Counted from the stretch's first letter, positions 1-8,213 are shown. The stretch: DNA of 28,486 nucleotides from Candidatus Omnitrophica bacterium CG1_02_40_15 (GCA_001871815.1 MNVP01000008.1:1-28486), one strand, 5' to 3'. Notes: generated by a model from the sequence alone, not told the origin. Made by a program: numbers and translations.

Positions 1-152
1 AATTCAAATCCGTCAAAGAAGGCATGGGCTATTCTGGCCTTCTGTGGATGAAGCTTGAGCTTGAGTTTATCTTCAAGTATTTCTCTTGTCACTTGAAGGG
101 CTCTTTCGGCTTTCCTCCTTAGCTCATGTTTGCCTAAAATAACCATGTGCTC
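1..152 (-). pseudogene. 3' part of a group II intron-type reverse transcriptase, broken
   Basis: Read on the minus strand, an open frame runs off the left edge. Its order of motifs fits the region just after the YADD box of group II intron reverse transcriptases: MVILGKHEL, then AERALQVTREILEDKLKLKL, HPQKARIAH and a final DGFE that would continue as FLGF. The spacing from MVIL to KLK matches LtrA within one residue as I recall it. Where YADD should stand the frame reads SVEH, and a stop codon follows just upstream near 165, so the catalytic box is lost or replaced by insertion-sequence DNA. The gene is therefore an interrupted remnant, probably split by the neighbouring transposon. No intron RNA domains V or VI are visible because the window starts here. 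The family call is fairly good. The exact class of reverse transcriptase is not resolved. Confidence 0.6.
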
Positions 153-214
153 GACGGAAGCAGTTTAAAGTTTGCCACCACATTTGCCATTTTTTGTAAT
201 TTTTGCTGATTTCA

Positions 215-1921
215 TTATATCATCCCAGGTAAAAGATTCTTGTAACCGGAAAGCCCTACGGATTTAAGAACAGCTCCTGCATAATACTTTGCCCCTGTTA
301 CAATCTGCCGTCTTTCGCCATTCAATTTTAACTCCGCTATTTTTACCTGCTCAAGACTTTTTATTGCTTCTTCTACCGTAAGATTAACTCCAGCTGCTTC
401 CATCTTTTTATGCAATGCCGTATCAAGTAAATATCCCAGCGCTCTTATAAATATATGCGCCTTTGTGCCTTCTGGTGTCTGATGCCATATCGGACGTCCT
501 TCAAGCACATCTTTAAATTCGCGGAATAAAGATTCCACATTACAAAGTTCCTTATAAGCTATAACTACTTCTTGCGGCCTTATATTTTTATCGTTGCTTT
601 TAAGCACATATATTCCTTCTATTGCCTTTTCTTTCTTCATCTTCTCTTCGTCCTGCCAATACCGTAATTTCCCCTCTTTCGTTATTTCCCAACTGAAATA
701 TCGGTAACCTTTTCTTTCATGCAAAACCGAGGATATTCTGTAACCTATATTTTCAGGCTTCTTTATCAGGCCTTTATCAAGGCCTTTTTTTAACTCCTCT
801 AAATTGCACCTGGTCTTTTGGACATTATTTTCAAGTATCGAATGCTCGTATGCCTGCCTACCTTCACTGTGGACAACAAAATGTCTTGTCCCCTCAATAA
901 TATTTACCTCCTTAACCTTTGTACCTTTTTCACATATTAACCATTTATCAGAATTATCTGCCAGAACTTTTTCAACCTCGTTGTTCCTGCGGCGTTTCTG
1001 CGCGATTATATATTTGTATTCCTGCCTTTCTATTTCTTCAATATTTTCAGGGCTTACCATCCCGCTATCACCAACAAATATTATTTTTTCTATCTCAAAT
1101 CTTTTCTTCAAATCCCCTATAATTATAGGTACGGTTTTCTTCTCACTGCTATTGCCGCTAAATACATGGTGGGCTACCGGCCAGCCGCTGGCCATTACTA
1201 TCCCAAGCAATATCTGTCGATTCCTGTTTTTCCCATCTTTTGATTTCCCATATTCCGCCAGGCCTTCAGGGCCTTCCCCTTCAAAATACAGGCTCGTCAT
1301 GTCATAGAACACCACATCTACTTTTAATCCAAATAAATCTACTAAATTATCATAGATGTCTTTTTCTATTTCTTCCTTATGCCTAAGTAATATATTCAAT
1401 ACCCGGTACCACTGCTTTAATTGTTTCCAGCTTATGCGAACCCGTTTCTCTTTCGTTACCCCTTGGCGCCAATCCGGCAATATCCGTTTCCCGTCATTAC
1501 CACATACGTAACTCTCATCTAACCACCAGCTTAATCCATGTTTGCTCGACGGCTTGATTAAGCTGCTTGCCACCAATACAAATGCAGAGGTTTCTATATC
1601 TGTTCCCTTTGTCCATTCGCAACATCGCCTCTTTATAATCCTGCCTATCTTAAGATCATTCCATAACTTCCTGGCCACCAGCACCGTCCCCCAGGTCGGC
1701 ATCTCGTCAGCCGTTATTTCATTTGGCTTAACATATCTTTCGCTGCAGTACTCTCTTAATTTGTCAACTATCCCGTCAAGACTGCCTTTTAACGATTCCA
1801 CTGCGCCCAAATTCGCTACAACACGCTGTTTCTTTTTGCCTTTCGTACGGTAACTTTCTACCAGCCTCAAATATTCATATACTTGTTTACCCTTCTTTAC
1901 TCTTGATATTTTAGGAAACAT
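215..1921 (-). CDS. IS1634/IS4-type DDE transposase
   Basis: This 568-residue DDE transposase would catalyse cut-and-paste movement of the surrounding element. The RNase H-like core shows the first Asp in VVFYDMTSLYFEG, the second in IIFVGDSGMV and the Glu in NVESLFREFKDVLEGRPIW. The last is the Y-x2-R/E-type signature of the IS1634 group, followed by the usual THAHIFI-like stretch. The frame is open 14 codons further upstream, but I chose the ATG at 1921. GGGAGGG lies six bases before it, and the upstream ATG falls inside the promoter spacer. The N-terminus (MFPKISRVKKGKQVYEYLRL) is typical of the family. The gene is full length with no frameshift, so the copy may be active. It has inserted next to, and probably into, the reverse transcriptase remnant. 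Confidence 0.93.
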   Translation of the reverse strand: MFPKISRVKKGKQVYEYLRLVESYRTKGKKKQRVVANLGAVESLKGSLDGIVDKLREYCSERYVKPNEITADEMPTWGTVLVARKLWNDLKIGRIIKRRCCEWTKGTDIETSAFVLVASSLIKPSSKHGLSWWLDESYVCGNDGKRILPDWRQGVTKEKRVRISWKQLKQWYRVLNILLRHKEEIEKDIYDNLVDLFGLKVDVVFYDMTSLYFEGEGPEGLAEYGKSKDGKNRNRQILLGIVMASGWPVAHHVFSGNSSEKKTVPIIIGDLKKRFEIEKIIFVGDSGMVSPENIEEIERQEYKYIIAQKRRRNNEVEKVLADNSDKWLICEKGTKVKEVNIIEGTRHFVVHSEGRQAYEHSILENNVQKTRCNLEELKKGLDKGLIKKPENIGYRISSVLHERKGYRYFSWEITKEGKLRYWQDEEKMKKEKAIEGIYVLKSNDKNIRPQEVVIAYKELCNVESLFREFKDVLEGRPIWHQTPEGTKAHIFIRALGYLLDTALHKKMEAAGVNLTVEEAIKSLEQVKIAELKLNGERRQIVTGAKYYAGAVLKSVGLSGYKNLLPGMI

Positions 1922-1947
1922 TTGCCCTCCCACGTTTATTTTATAAT

Positions 1948-1976
1948 ATTTTACCTTTATCATGGGAGCTTGTCAA
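1948..1976 (-). promoter_or_regulatory. Sigma70-type promoter of the transposase
   Basis: On the minus strand TTGACA (1976-1971), a 17-base spacer and TAAAAT (1953-1948) form a near-consensus promoter. It ends about 27 bases before the ATG at 1921. It overlaps the alternative upstream ATG, which argues against that start. Confidence 0.75.
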
Positions 1977-2097
1977 GATATATTTTGCTTTTTATGTTGT
2001 TATTTGCCACCACACTTTTCGACTTCCCCATAAGCTTCTCGTCGGAAAACCCTCGAAAAGTATCAAAAAATACCCGTTTTTAGGCAAACATGAGCTA

Positions 2098-2257
2098 TGT
2101 GATGTGCAGGTTCTTAAATGAAAGGTGGCACGATAAACGCTAGCTTATATTTAAAAACATAGAGAGAATACCGAATAACTTGCCGGTAAGGATACAGGTT
2201 ATAGAGGAACATTGTGCGCTTGCCGCATAAAACTATTGACTTTGCCTGACTGTTTGT
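2098..2257. other. Intergenic stretch, possible degraded plus-strand gene tail
   Basis: No gene can be supported. A short plus-strand frame between stop codons at about 2150 and 2230 reads FKNIERIPNNLPVRIQVIEE and so on before TAA. It looks protein-like and may be the tail of a decayed transposase or other mobile gene. I cannot name the family. Confidence 0.25.
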
Positions 2258-2286
2258 GTAGGGGAGGGTTTTAAACCCTCCCCTAC
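2258..2286. repeat. 29-bp perfect palindrome over the DUF3108 stop codon
   Basis: The arms GTAGGGGAGGGTTT and AAACCCTCCCCTAC flank one central T. The stop codon of the DUF3108 gene (2283-2285) lies in the right arm. On the minus strand the hairpin could end transcription, but it has no strong T-run. It has the same layout as the palindrome at 13512-13540. Confidence 0.85.
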
Positions 2287-3083
2287 TCTATTTTTTGCAA
2301 AGTTATTGTTACAGTGCCTACCAATGGGATGCTGCTTTGCACTACTATAAGGAGCGGGATACGTTGCTCGTCTGCTGAAAACCATATGCTGACCTTTGCA
2401 TTTTTGTTAAGTTCTCCCTGAAACCAGGACATAGGTTGCGCCATAAACGCCTGCCAATTCCCTATATCTTTAATCTTCACAATCCCTCTGTTCATTACTC
2501 TTGTTTCTAAAAACCAGTTTTTATCATCCATGTGCACATTTGCAAAAAGCGCTTCGCCTGGATTTACATTGCTTAGCCTGAAATAATAAATACAGCTCAC
2601 CGGATCCTGTACGCCCTTTGGCACATTGAATTCCTTTTTCTGGTTCGTAATTCTTGAAACGCTGATTGCCTTTCCGTTTTTTTGATCAAAATCCAAATAT
2701 TCATCTTTCTGTTTCTTGCCCTCTTTCTGTTTTTTATCAAATCTTACAGGATAAAGCTCTTTTGTGTCTAGATAAGTAGATATATCATCTTTTACCGGAA
2801 AAAGCTTTGCCGCAAAAGAAATTGTCTCTGCTTTCGCGACTATATGATATACCTCACGGCCGTTAATCTCTGTAATCTCTTTTACTGCAAGTGTAGCAAA
2901 TCCCACATCCATACCCATCCACTCTGCTTTATATGTCAATTTTTCCCCGACTCGCAGTTGAGGCTTAGGAGCCTCTATCTTAATCTCCTCCGGTTTTTTT
3001 TCTTTAATCTTATAACTTGATGTAACCCCGCAGCCAGAAATAACAATAACCAAGAAAAATATTAATAAATATCTTTGTTTCAT
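2283..3083 (-). CDS. DUF3108 family outer-envelope lipoprotein
   Basis: The 266-residue product starts with a lipoprotein signal peptide: a hydrophobic stretch LLIFFLVIVIS followed by the lipobox ISGC with Cys18. The mature protein contains the DUF3108 pattern. It begins LRVGEKLTYKAEWMGMDVGFATLAV, has KAETISFAAKLFPVKDDISTY in the middle, and ends with IPLLIVVQSSIPLVGTVTITL. DUF3108 proteins are predicted beta-rich envelope proteins with no firm biochemical role. In many bacteria they sit near LPS or envelope genes, as here at the end of the GT9 cluster. The start is supported by AGGGAG four bases before the ATG. The stop codon lies in a palindrome, and the 57-base gap to the upstream GT9 gene is filled by a heptamer hairpin. 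It is probably the last gene of the operon. Confidence 0.85.
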   Translation of the reverse strand: MKQRYLLIFFLVIVISGCGVTSSYKIKEKKPEEIKIEAPKPQLRVGEKLTYKAEWMGMDVGFATLAVKEITEINGREVYHIVAKAETISFAAKLFPVKDDISTYLDTKELYPVRFDKKQKEGKKQKDEYLDFDQKNGKAISVSRITNQKKEFNVPKGVQDPVSCIYYFRLSNVNPGEALFANVHMDDKNWFLETRVMNRGIVKIKDIGNWQAFMAQPMSWFQGELNKNAKVSIWFSADEQRIPLLIVVQSSIPLVGTVTITLQKIE

Positions 3084-3097
3084 ATGCTCCCTTTACA

Positions 3098-3162
3098 GCT
3101 TTAAGTTATAAGCTTTAAGCTGTAAGATTTTGCTTATAGCTTAAGACTTACAGCTTATAACT
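3098..3162. repeat. Heptamer inverted array, copy 1
   Basis: Four 7-bp units of the type GCTTTAA, GTTATAA, GCTTTAA, GCTGTAA form the left arm (3098-3126). Units of the opposite orientation form the right arm (3133-3162). The arms match at about 23 of 30 positions by eye. The right arm supplies the last codons (ISCKS) and the stop of the GT9 gene ending at 3141. Confidence 0.8.
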
Positions 3163-4199
3163 GAAATATTTAATAATCTCTTTACCTCTTCAAACACCTC
3201 TTCCACTCTTATTGCCTTAAGGCATAAAAAACCTTTTTTACAATCATGCGCAAGGCATTCAACGCAGCCAATATCTTTATGAATAGCTATAGCCTTTTTT
3301 CCAATAGGCTTCCATCTAACAGGGCTAAGGCCTAACTGATTTCTTCCGAATATAGAAATAATAGGCGCCCCCACTCCTGCTGCAATATGGCTAGGGCCTG
3401 AGTCATTTGATATAACTAAACTTGCTTTCTTGAATAATGCAGCTAATTCTCCAAGCGTGGTCTTCCCGCAGAAAAAAATAGGCTTATTTCTCATCATGCC
3501 TCTTACTCTTTCTCCCAACCCTGCCTGATCAGGCGCTAAATTAATCATGACTTTTATTTTTAAATTCTCTATAAGCATGTCTCCTAATTTTGCAAAATTT
3601 TCCAAAGGCCACATCTTGGACGCGCAACTCGCCCCGGGATGAAGGATTATAAATCTTTCCCCATTGCTTATGCCAAAGGTTTTAAGCATTTCTCCTGCGA
3701 TCCCCTCATCTTTATTTTGGACATATATAAAAGGGTTAGAAAATTCAGGATCTATCCCTATATGGCGCAGTATATCCAGCGAATACTCAGCTTCATGTTT
3801 TTCGCCTAACCTTTTTGTATATTCTATTTTATCTGTGAGTAAAAAATCAGCCTTGCCTCTTGCGTATCCTATCCTTCTTGGAATACCCGCTAAAAAACAA
3901 AGAAGATTTATCCTTTTAGTTGAATGAAATATTAAAGCTGTATCAAACCTTTTTCCCTTAAGCCATTTTATAAAACTAAGATTCTTTAATATCCCTTTAT
4001 ATTTTTTATTTTTGTCATACACTATTACTTCGTCAATATACGGATTGCCTTTTAATATATCATCCATTCTCGGCTGAACCATAACAGCAATATAAGCGCC
4101 AGGAAAAGCTAGCCTTGCGGCCTTTATCGCAGGCAGAGACAGCACCACATCGCCTATCCTGTCAGTCCGTGTAATAAGTATTCGTTTTATACTATACAT
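3141..4199 (-). CDS. GT9 heptosyltransferase-like LPS glycosyltransferase
   Basis: This 352-residue family GT9 enzyme would transfer a heptose-like sugar from an ADP-sugar onto the lipid A core at the inner membrane. The N-terminal domain begins KRILITRTDRIGDVVLSLPA, the acceptor-side signature. The donor-side domain has FIILHPGASCASKMWPLENF near residue 190, and SNDSGPSHIAAGVGAP with ISIFGR near 275. The C-terminus carries a four-cysteine cluster (GCVECLAHDCKKGFLCLKA) shared with the neighbouring GT9 proteins. The ATG overlaps the stop of the upstream GT9 gene by eight bases (ATGTATAG), which implies translational coupling. The last five residues come from a heptamer repeat, so they are unlikely to matter for function. 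WaaF and WaaC substrate choice cannot be told from sequence alone. Confidence 0.9.
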   Translation of the reverse strand: MYSIKRILITRTDRIGDVVLSLPAIKAARLAFPGAYIAVMVQPRMDDILKGNPYIDEVIVYDKNKKYKGILKNLSFIKWLKGKRFDTALIFHSTKRINLLCFLAGIPRRIGYARGKADFLLTDKIEYTKRLGEKHEAEYSLDILRHIGIDPEFSNPFIYVQNKDEGIAGEMLKTFGISNGERFIILHPGASCASKMWPLENFAKLGDMLIENLKIKVMINLAPDQAGLGERVRGMMRNKPIFFCGKTTLGELAALFKKASLVISNDSGPSHIAAGVGAPIISIFGRNQLGLSPVRWKPIGKKAIAIHKDIGCVECLAHDCKKGFLCLKAIRVEEVFEEVKRLLNISVISCKS

Positions 4200-5166
4200 A
4201 TAATATTTTATTTACCGCCGCTAAAACTTCCTCTGCGCTAATAGCTGCCATGCATTCGTGCGTTTCAAATTTACACTGAGCCTTTTTGCACGGAGAACAC
4301 TTAAGAAGTTTACGTATCACTATATCTTTATCGCCTGTCGGGCCGTATTCACTAGGGTCAGTCGGTCCAAATATCGCCACAACCTTTACTCCAAGGTCAG
4401 AAGCTATGTGCATACCAGCGCTATCGCATGTCAAAAGTAAATTGAATTTTTCTATAAGCGCGAAAAGCTCATTCAGGCTCGTCTTCCCTGTTAAATCAAT
4501 AAGGCCGGGATGTTTTACTGCGCCCGCAATTTCTTTTGACAATCCCGCCTCATTTATATCGCCTATTAAAATAACCTTATGCTGTGGGTTTCCCAGGATA
4601 TTACTTATAATATCTATAAACCTTTCTTTTTTCCACTGCTTCAAATGGCTCCTGCTTCCAGGGCTCACTCCTATAAGAATATCCGCATGTTTGACCCCGC
4701 TATCTTGCAGGATCTTTTCTATCTTGTCTCTGGAGCCCTCGTCTATGTAAATATTTTTTTGTTTTCTGTATGTTATTCCAAAAGGCCTCAAGCTGTCCAA
4801 ATGTATTAATCTTTTATGTTTTATTCCCGATCTATTTCCGGAAAATAAACCCGACCTGTTTTTCGCCCCGATAAGTACCGGCAGAAGGCTTAACTTCATA
4901 TCAATTGCCAGGTCATATTTTTCAGCCTTAAGCTTTTTTACAAACGTCATTTTATCTTTTAACCTGGCATGTTTATCATAAACAAAAACTCTGCTAACCC
5001 TGGGGTCTTTTTTAAAAACCTGCTCAGGCCTTGGCCCTGCCACAACATCTATAATTGCATCTGGAAAATTATCTTTCAGGCTGGACAAAACAGGAAGCGT
5101 CAAAATTACATCCCCGATATTGCTAAGAGTGATAAATAAAATTTTATGTATATTTTTGAGTTTCAT
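4192..5166 (-). CDS. GT9 heptosyltransferase-like LPS glycosyltransferase
   Basis: This 324-residue GT9 enzyme has the N-terminal signature ILFITLSNIGDVILTLPVLS. It also has the donor motif IGVSPGSRSHLKQWKKERF and the conserved TCDSAGMHIASDLGVKVVAIFGPTDP followed by PTGDKD. The C-terminal cysteine cluster reads KCSPCKKAQCKFETHECM, the form best known from WaaF-like proteins. The start ATG at 5166 has no clear Shine-Dalgarno sequence, but the N-terminus fits the family exactly. The gene is sandwiched between two other GT9 genes, overlapping the downstream one by eight bases. The 50-base upstream gap holds an inverted heptamer-like array. It is likely an inner-core or outer-core sugar transferase. 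Its exact acceptor is unknown. Confidence 0.9.
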   Translation of the reverse strand: MKLKNIHKILFITLSNIGDVILTLPVLSSLKDNFPDAIIDVVAGPRPEQVFKKDPRVSRVFVYDKHARLKDKMTFVKKLKAEKYDLAIDMKLSLLPVLIGAKNRSGLFSGNRSGIKHKRLIHLDSLRPFGITYRKQKNIYIDEGSRDKIEKILQDSGVKHADILIGVSPGSRSHLKQWKKERFIDIISNILGNPQHKVILIGDINEAGLSKEIAGAVKHPGLIDLTGKTSLNELFALIEKFNLLLTCDSAGMHIASDLGVKVVAIFGPTDPSEYGPTGDKDIVIRKLLKCSPCKKAQCKFETHECMAAISAEEVLAAVNKILYV

Positions 5167-5180
5167 ATTATGTTTGGCTA

Positions 5181-5240
5181 TTAAGCGATTGAGCTATCAG
5201 GCGATTACTCAGTCGCTTAATTGCATAATCGCATAATCGC
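5181..5240. repeat. Heptamer-like inverted array at a GT9 junction
   Basis: The arms TTAAGCGATTGAG (5181-5193) and CTCAGTCGCTTAA (5208-5220) match at 12 of 13 positions. They are followed by further GCATAAT/CGCATAA-type units to about 5240. The array supplies the last codons (MRLCN) and the stop of the GT9 gene ending at 5217. Confidence 0.65.
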
Positions 5241-6224
5241 TTCCATCACTTCTTCCACTGTTACTGCTTTCATGCATTTATTATCTTTGCATTTAAAGTT
5301 ATAACACGGGATTTTACAGCCTATATCTTTATGCAGGATTTTATATTTTCCGCCGCCGTATGGGCCTGTTAATCTAGGCGAGGTAGGCCCAAAGATTGCT
5401 ATTACATTCGCACTGACTGCAGCTGCAAGATGCATCGGGCCTGAATCATTTGAAATAACGCATATGGCCTTTTTAAAAACAGCTCCCAGCGTTTTTAAAT
5501 CAGTCTTCCCGCACAGTATAAAAGGTTTGTGTTTCATTAAACCTGATATAGCTTTAGCCAGGATAATATCCTTTTTTGCGCCTGTCAGGACAACACTCAT
5601 GCATAATTTTTCAAATATTTTATCGCCTAATTTTGCAAAATTCTCAGCAGGCCATCTTTTAGGATCCCAGTTACCTCCTGCGTTAAGAGCTACGAATCCT
5701 TTATCTTTTATCCCCGCGTCTTTTAAAACCTTCTCTCCTTTTTTTATGTCTTTGTCGGAAATGAAGATTTCGTAATTTTTATTTTTAGTTTCTACGCCGG
5801 CTGATCTTGCAAGGTTTAAAAAATATTCCACCTTATGCAATTCCTCTAGCGGAACATCAACCTTTTTGGTCAATAAAAACCCTGCCCTTTTGGACTTGTA
5901 TCCCACCCTCACAGGTATTTTTGAAAACAGCAATAGAAGAGTCCTGCTTAAAGATTTTTTCAGTATAAAGGCTGTGTCAAATCTTTTTGACCTGAGATAG
6001 GCTATTATTGAAAATCTTCTTAAGATGCTTTTGTGCTGTTTTTTTTCGTCATAGATTATTATTTCATTTATATTCGGGTTCCCCTCCAATATCTCATAGC
6101 ATCTGGGATGCGTCAGAATGGCGACATATGAGTCTGGATGTTTCTCTCGTACCGCTCTTATAAGAGGCGTGGCGAAAAGCGTATCGCCAAGCCAGTTAAC
6201 ATTTACAATAAGTATGCGTTTCAT
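5217..6224 (-). CDS. GT9 heptosyltransferase-like LPS glycosyltransferase
   Basis: This 335-residue GT9 enzyme starts MKRILIVNVNWLGDTLFATP, the classic N-terminal signature of heptosyltransferases. The donor side has FVALNAGGNWDPKRWPAENF and ISNDSGPMHLAAAVSANVIA followed by IFGPTSP. Its cysteine cluster is GCKIPCYNFKCKDNKCM. I chose the ATG at 6224 over one seven codons upstream. AGGG precedes the internal ATG at good spacing, and the upstream ATG would place extra residues inside a palindrome. The stop codon lies in a heptamer-like array. It belongs to the run of three GT9 genes, probably adding successive core sugars, and is separated from the deacetylase gene only by a perfect palindrome. 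Confidence 0.9.
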   Translation of the reverse strand: MKRILIVNVNWLGDTLFATPLIRAVREKHPDSYVAILTHPRCYEILEGNPNINEIIIYDEKKQHKSILRRFSIIAYLRSKRFDTAFILKKSLSRTLLLLFSKIPVRVGYKSKRAGFLLTKKVDVPLEELHKVEYFLNLARSAGVETKNKNYEIFISDKDIKKGEKVLKDAGIKDKGFVALNAGGNWDPKRWPAENFAKLGDKIFEKLCMSVVLTGAKKDIILAKAISGLMKHKPFILCGKTDLKTLGAVFKKAICVISNDSGPMHLAAAVSANVIAIFGPTSPRLTGPYGGGKYKILHKDIGCKIPCYNFKCKDNKCMKAVTVEEVMEAIMRLCN

Positions 6225-6239
6225 ATAAACCCTAAATCG

Positions 6240-6282
6240 AAACAACTTTACATTTTAACATTGTTAAAATGTAAAGTTGTTT
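6240..6282. repeat. 43-bp perfect palindrome between deacetylase and GT9 genes
   Basis: Two 21-base perfect arms (6240-6260 and 6262-6282) flank a single T. The outer bases are AAACAACTTTACATTTTAAC. The palindrome lies between the stop of the deacetylase gene and the ribosome binding site of the next gene. It could act as a transcript hairpin, but there is no T-run to make it a clear terminator. A decayed relative occurs at 22082-22112. Confidence 0.9.
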
Positions 6283-7070
6283 TAATCCTTGTCTCTATGT
6301 TCCTTGATCCAGGTGTAAAACCCTGTTATTTCAAACCAGAATACAAATAGATTGTCAGAAGTGCTGGATATCCTGAGCCGTTTCATAGCAAATAAATCGT
6401 GTTTTGGATATCTTTTACCAGGATTTGTAGCAACTGCGATATTATATCCTGCATTTATAACTTTTTCCCTGACATCTTTATTAAACCCGCCCAAAGGATA
6501 GCTAAAAGCGCCTATCTCTTTATTTAAATGGCTCTTTATTGCAAATTTAGAATCCCTTATTTCAGAATCCTGCTTCTGGGTTGGCTGAGTAGGGAGCCAG
6601 GGATGAGTCATGGTATGGCTTCCTATTGCAATAAATCCGCTTTCGGACATCTCTATAACCTGGCCCCATGTCAGATAACCATCGGTACCTATCATTGCAG
6701 GAATTATAAAAATCGTGGCTTGTAAGCCAAGCTTCTTTAAAACAGGGTACGCGCTTGTATAATTATTTTCATACCCATCATCAAAGGTAATGGCAATTGT
6801 CTTTGATGGAAATCTATTTTTCTTAACCATATTAGCAAGGTCTTCAAGTTTCACAACGTTATAATGGTGATTTTTCAGGAAACACATCTGTCTTTTGAAA
6901 CTATCTGGCAAAACGCTCAGCCTTGAAGTTAGGCTATTCTCATCGATATTATGGTACATAATAATCGGCACGACATACTGCGCCTTAACCCATAAAAACC
7001 CAGCGGTTAAAAGAACCAAAACAACAAATAAAATTATAAATTTTCTATACCCTGATGTCCTGAATTTCAT
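6282..7070 (-). CDS. Membrane-anchored polysaccharide deacetylase (CE4/NodB)
   Basis: This 262-residue protein has one N-terminal membrane helix (FIILFVVLVLLTAGFLWV, about residues 11-28) and an outward NodB domain. Motif 1 is TFDDGYENNY, with the metal-binding and base Asp. Motif 2 is SHTMTHP, with the two metal His. Motif 3 is AFSYPLGGFN. These enzymes remove N- or O-acetyl groups from glycans. Here the target is probably an LPS or cell-surface glycan made by neighbouring GT genes, though peptidoglycan cannot be excluded. GGGAGG lies six bases before the ATG. A stretch between motifs 2 and 3 (QPTQKQDSEIRDSKFAIK) looks repeat-like and poorly conserved. The stop codon touches the 43-bp palindrome. 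Confidence 0.9.
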   Translation of the reverse strand: MKFRTSGYRKFIILFVVLVLLTAGFLWVKAQYVVPIIMYHNIDENSLTSRLSVLPDSFKRQMCFLKNHHYNVVKLEDLANMVKKNRFPSKTIAITFDDGYENNYTSAYPVLKKLGLQATIFIIPAMIGTDGYLTWGQVIEMSESGFIAIGSHTMTHPWLPTQPTQKQDSEIRDSKFAIKSHLNKEIGAFSYPLGGFNKDVREKVINAGYNIAVATNPGKRYPKHDLFAMKRLRISSTSDNLFVFWFEITGFYTWIKEHRDKD

Positions 7071-7090
7071 CCTTTACCTCCCAGATATGC

Positions 7091-7118
7091 CTTTAACTTT
7101 AAACCTTAAACTTTAAAC
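7091..7118. repeat. Heptamer array of the GGTTTAA type
   Basis: Four 7-bp units read CTTTAAC, TTTAAAC, CTTAAAC and TTTAAAC on the plus strand, which is RGTTTAA on the minus strand. The array lies between the GT4 and deacetylase genes and includes the GT4 stop codon. A second array of the same unit lies inside waaA at 15330-15364. Confidence 0.7.
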
Positions 7119-8213
7119 CAACATTTTGTATATCTCTTCGACTTTATCCGCCATCCCACTTATAGAAAACTTTTTAACCACTATCTCTCTTCCTGAGCGC
7201 GCCATCCTTGCGTAAAGCGCTTTGTCCTTTAATAATCTCAAAACAGGTTCTGCCAGAAGCGCTGGTTTAGACGGCTCTACAAGAAACCCGTTTACGTTAT
7301 TCTCAACAATGCTTGATACGCCTCCCACATCTGTTGCCACTACCGGCTTTCCTGAAGCAAGCGCTTCCAAAAGCGCCAGGCCCAGGCCTTCGCGCCTTTT
7401 AGGCGTAAACATAAAAACATCCATTATAGCCAGGCTATTCACTGTGCTTATCTGCGGCTTAACAAATACCACGTTTTCTGTTAGATTAAGCCTTTGGCTA
7501 AGTTTCATTATATCCTGTTTTTTATCTCCATCGCCCACAAACACAAGCTGCACATTAGGCTTTTCTTTGAGTATCTCATAAAGCGCGTACAAAAGCACGT
7601 CGTGGCCTTTGTCAGGAGTAAACCTTGATATCATACCGATTACGCTATAGCCTCTCTTTACCCCAAATTTGTCTTTAAGCCTATATCTTTCTTCTTCTGA
7701 AAAATCTCTAAGAAACCTTTTTACCTCTATGCCATTATATATTAAAGAAACTCTATCTTTATCTACCCCAAAATAATTTATAAGATTTTCATTTACCGCA
7801 TCGCTTATTGCAATAACCTTTTCTCCCCATGAGGGTAATATTAGCCTCCCTATATTTTTATGAAAAAACCCATGGCACGTGGTAACCAGCGGAATTCCGC
7901 ATAATTTTGATACAAAAAAACCTGCCACCTGCGTAATCCTTGTCTGGCTGTGCACAATATCTATGCCAAGCCTTTTTACTATTTTTGAAATTTCAAAAAT
8001 ACCCCTGAAAACCTTCGGGCTTAACTCAGATTTTGTAAGAATGCCTATATTTATATGAGAAATGCCGGAATGCGCCAGTTCAGGCGCGAGCATGCCGCCA
8101 TTGGATCCAACAAAAACTTCATGGCCTTTTAACTTCAATGCCTTGGCAAGCGAAATAGTATACGTAGTGATCCCGCCGATATTAAGATGAGTTGTTAAAA
8201 GTAAAATACGCAT
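7113..8213 (-). CDS. GT4 family glycosyltransferase
   Basis: This 366-residue retaining glycosyltransferase of the GT-B fold belongs to family GT4. The N-terminus MRILLLTTHLNIGGITTY has the GG loop that contacts the donor. The C-terminal Rossmann domain contains VIGMISRFTPDKGHDVLLYA, VQLVFVGDGD and the E-x7-E signature in REGLGLALLEALASGKPVVA followed by TDVGG. It would use a nucleotide sugar to extend the LPS core or another surface glycan on the cytoplasmic face of the inner membrane. It sits in the middle of the LPS operon. A heptamer hairpin separates it from the upstream GT4-GT9 fusion, and a heptamer array carries its stop codon. The sugar and acceptor cannot be deduced. Confidence 0.92.
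   Translation of the reverse strand: MRILLLTTHLNIGGITTYTISLAKALKLKGHEVFVGSNGGMLAPELAHSGISHINIGILTKSELSPKVFRGIFEISKIVKRLGIDIVHSQTRITQVAGFFVSKLCGIPLVTTCHGFFHKNIGRLILPSWGEKVIAISDAVNENLINYFGVDKDRVSLIYNGIEVKRFLRDFSEEERYRLKDKFGVKRGYSVIGMISRFTPDKGHDVLLYALYEILKEKPNVQLVFVGDGDKKQDIMKLSQRLNLTENVVFVKPQISTVNSLAIMDVFMFTPKRREGLGLALLEALASGKPVVATDVGGVSSIVENNVNGFLVEPSKPALLAEPVLRLLKDKALYARMARSGREIVVKKFSISGMADKVEEIYKMLV

Larger units (their letters stand above)
120..2097 (-). mobile_element. IS1634-like insertion sequence with candidate terminal inverted repeats
   Basis: A 20-bp perfect inverted repeat, TAGCTCATGTTTGCCTAAAA at 120-139 and its reverse complement at 2078-2097, brackets the transposase gene. A 12-bp direct repeat, TTTGCCACCACA, also occurs at 171-182 and 2003-2014. 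I see no short target duplication outside the inverted repeat. The left arm also reads as in-frame reverse transcriptase (GKHEL), so the true left boundary could lie nearer 155-183. The element and its single gene are clear. The exact ends are not. Confidence 0.5.

Noticed and set aside
1..14. TTCAAATCC resembling a tRNA T-arm
   Set aside because: It lies in the reverse transcriptase reading frame and no other tRNA arms are present.
804..1853. Plus-strand open frames of 60-170 codons opposite the transposase
   Set aside because: They are shadows of the transposase gene, with no family motifs and low-complexity serine and phenylalanine-rich translations.
2098..2257. Possible group II intron 5' end (GTGCG at about 2214)
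   Set aside because: No further intron RNA domains can be recognised nearby, and GTGCG alone is too short to support the call.
6543..6575. Possible heptamer array in the deacetylase gene (AGAATCC twice)
   Set aside because: The two units are 15 bases apart, not 14, so the period is not seven. The DSEIRDS peptide is suggestive only.
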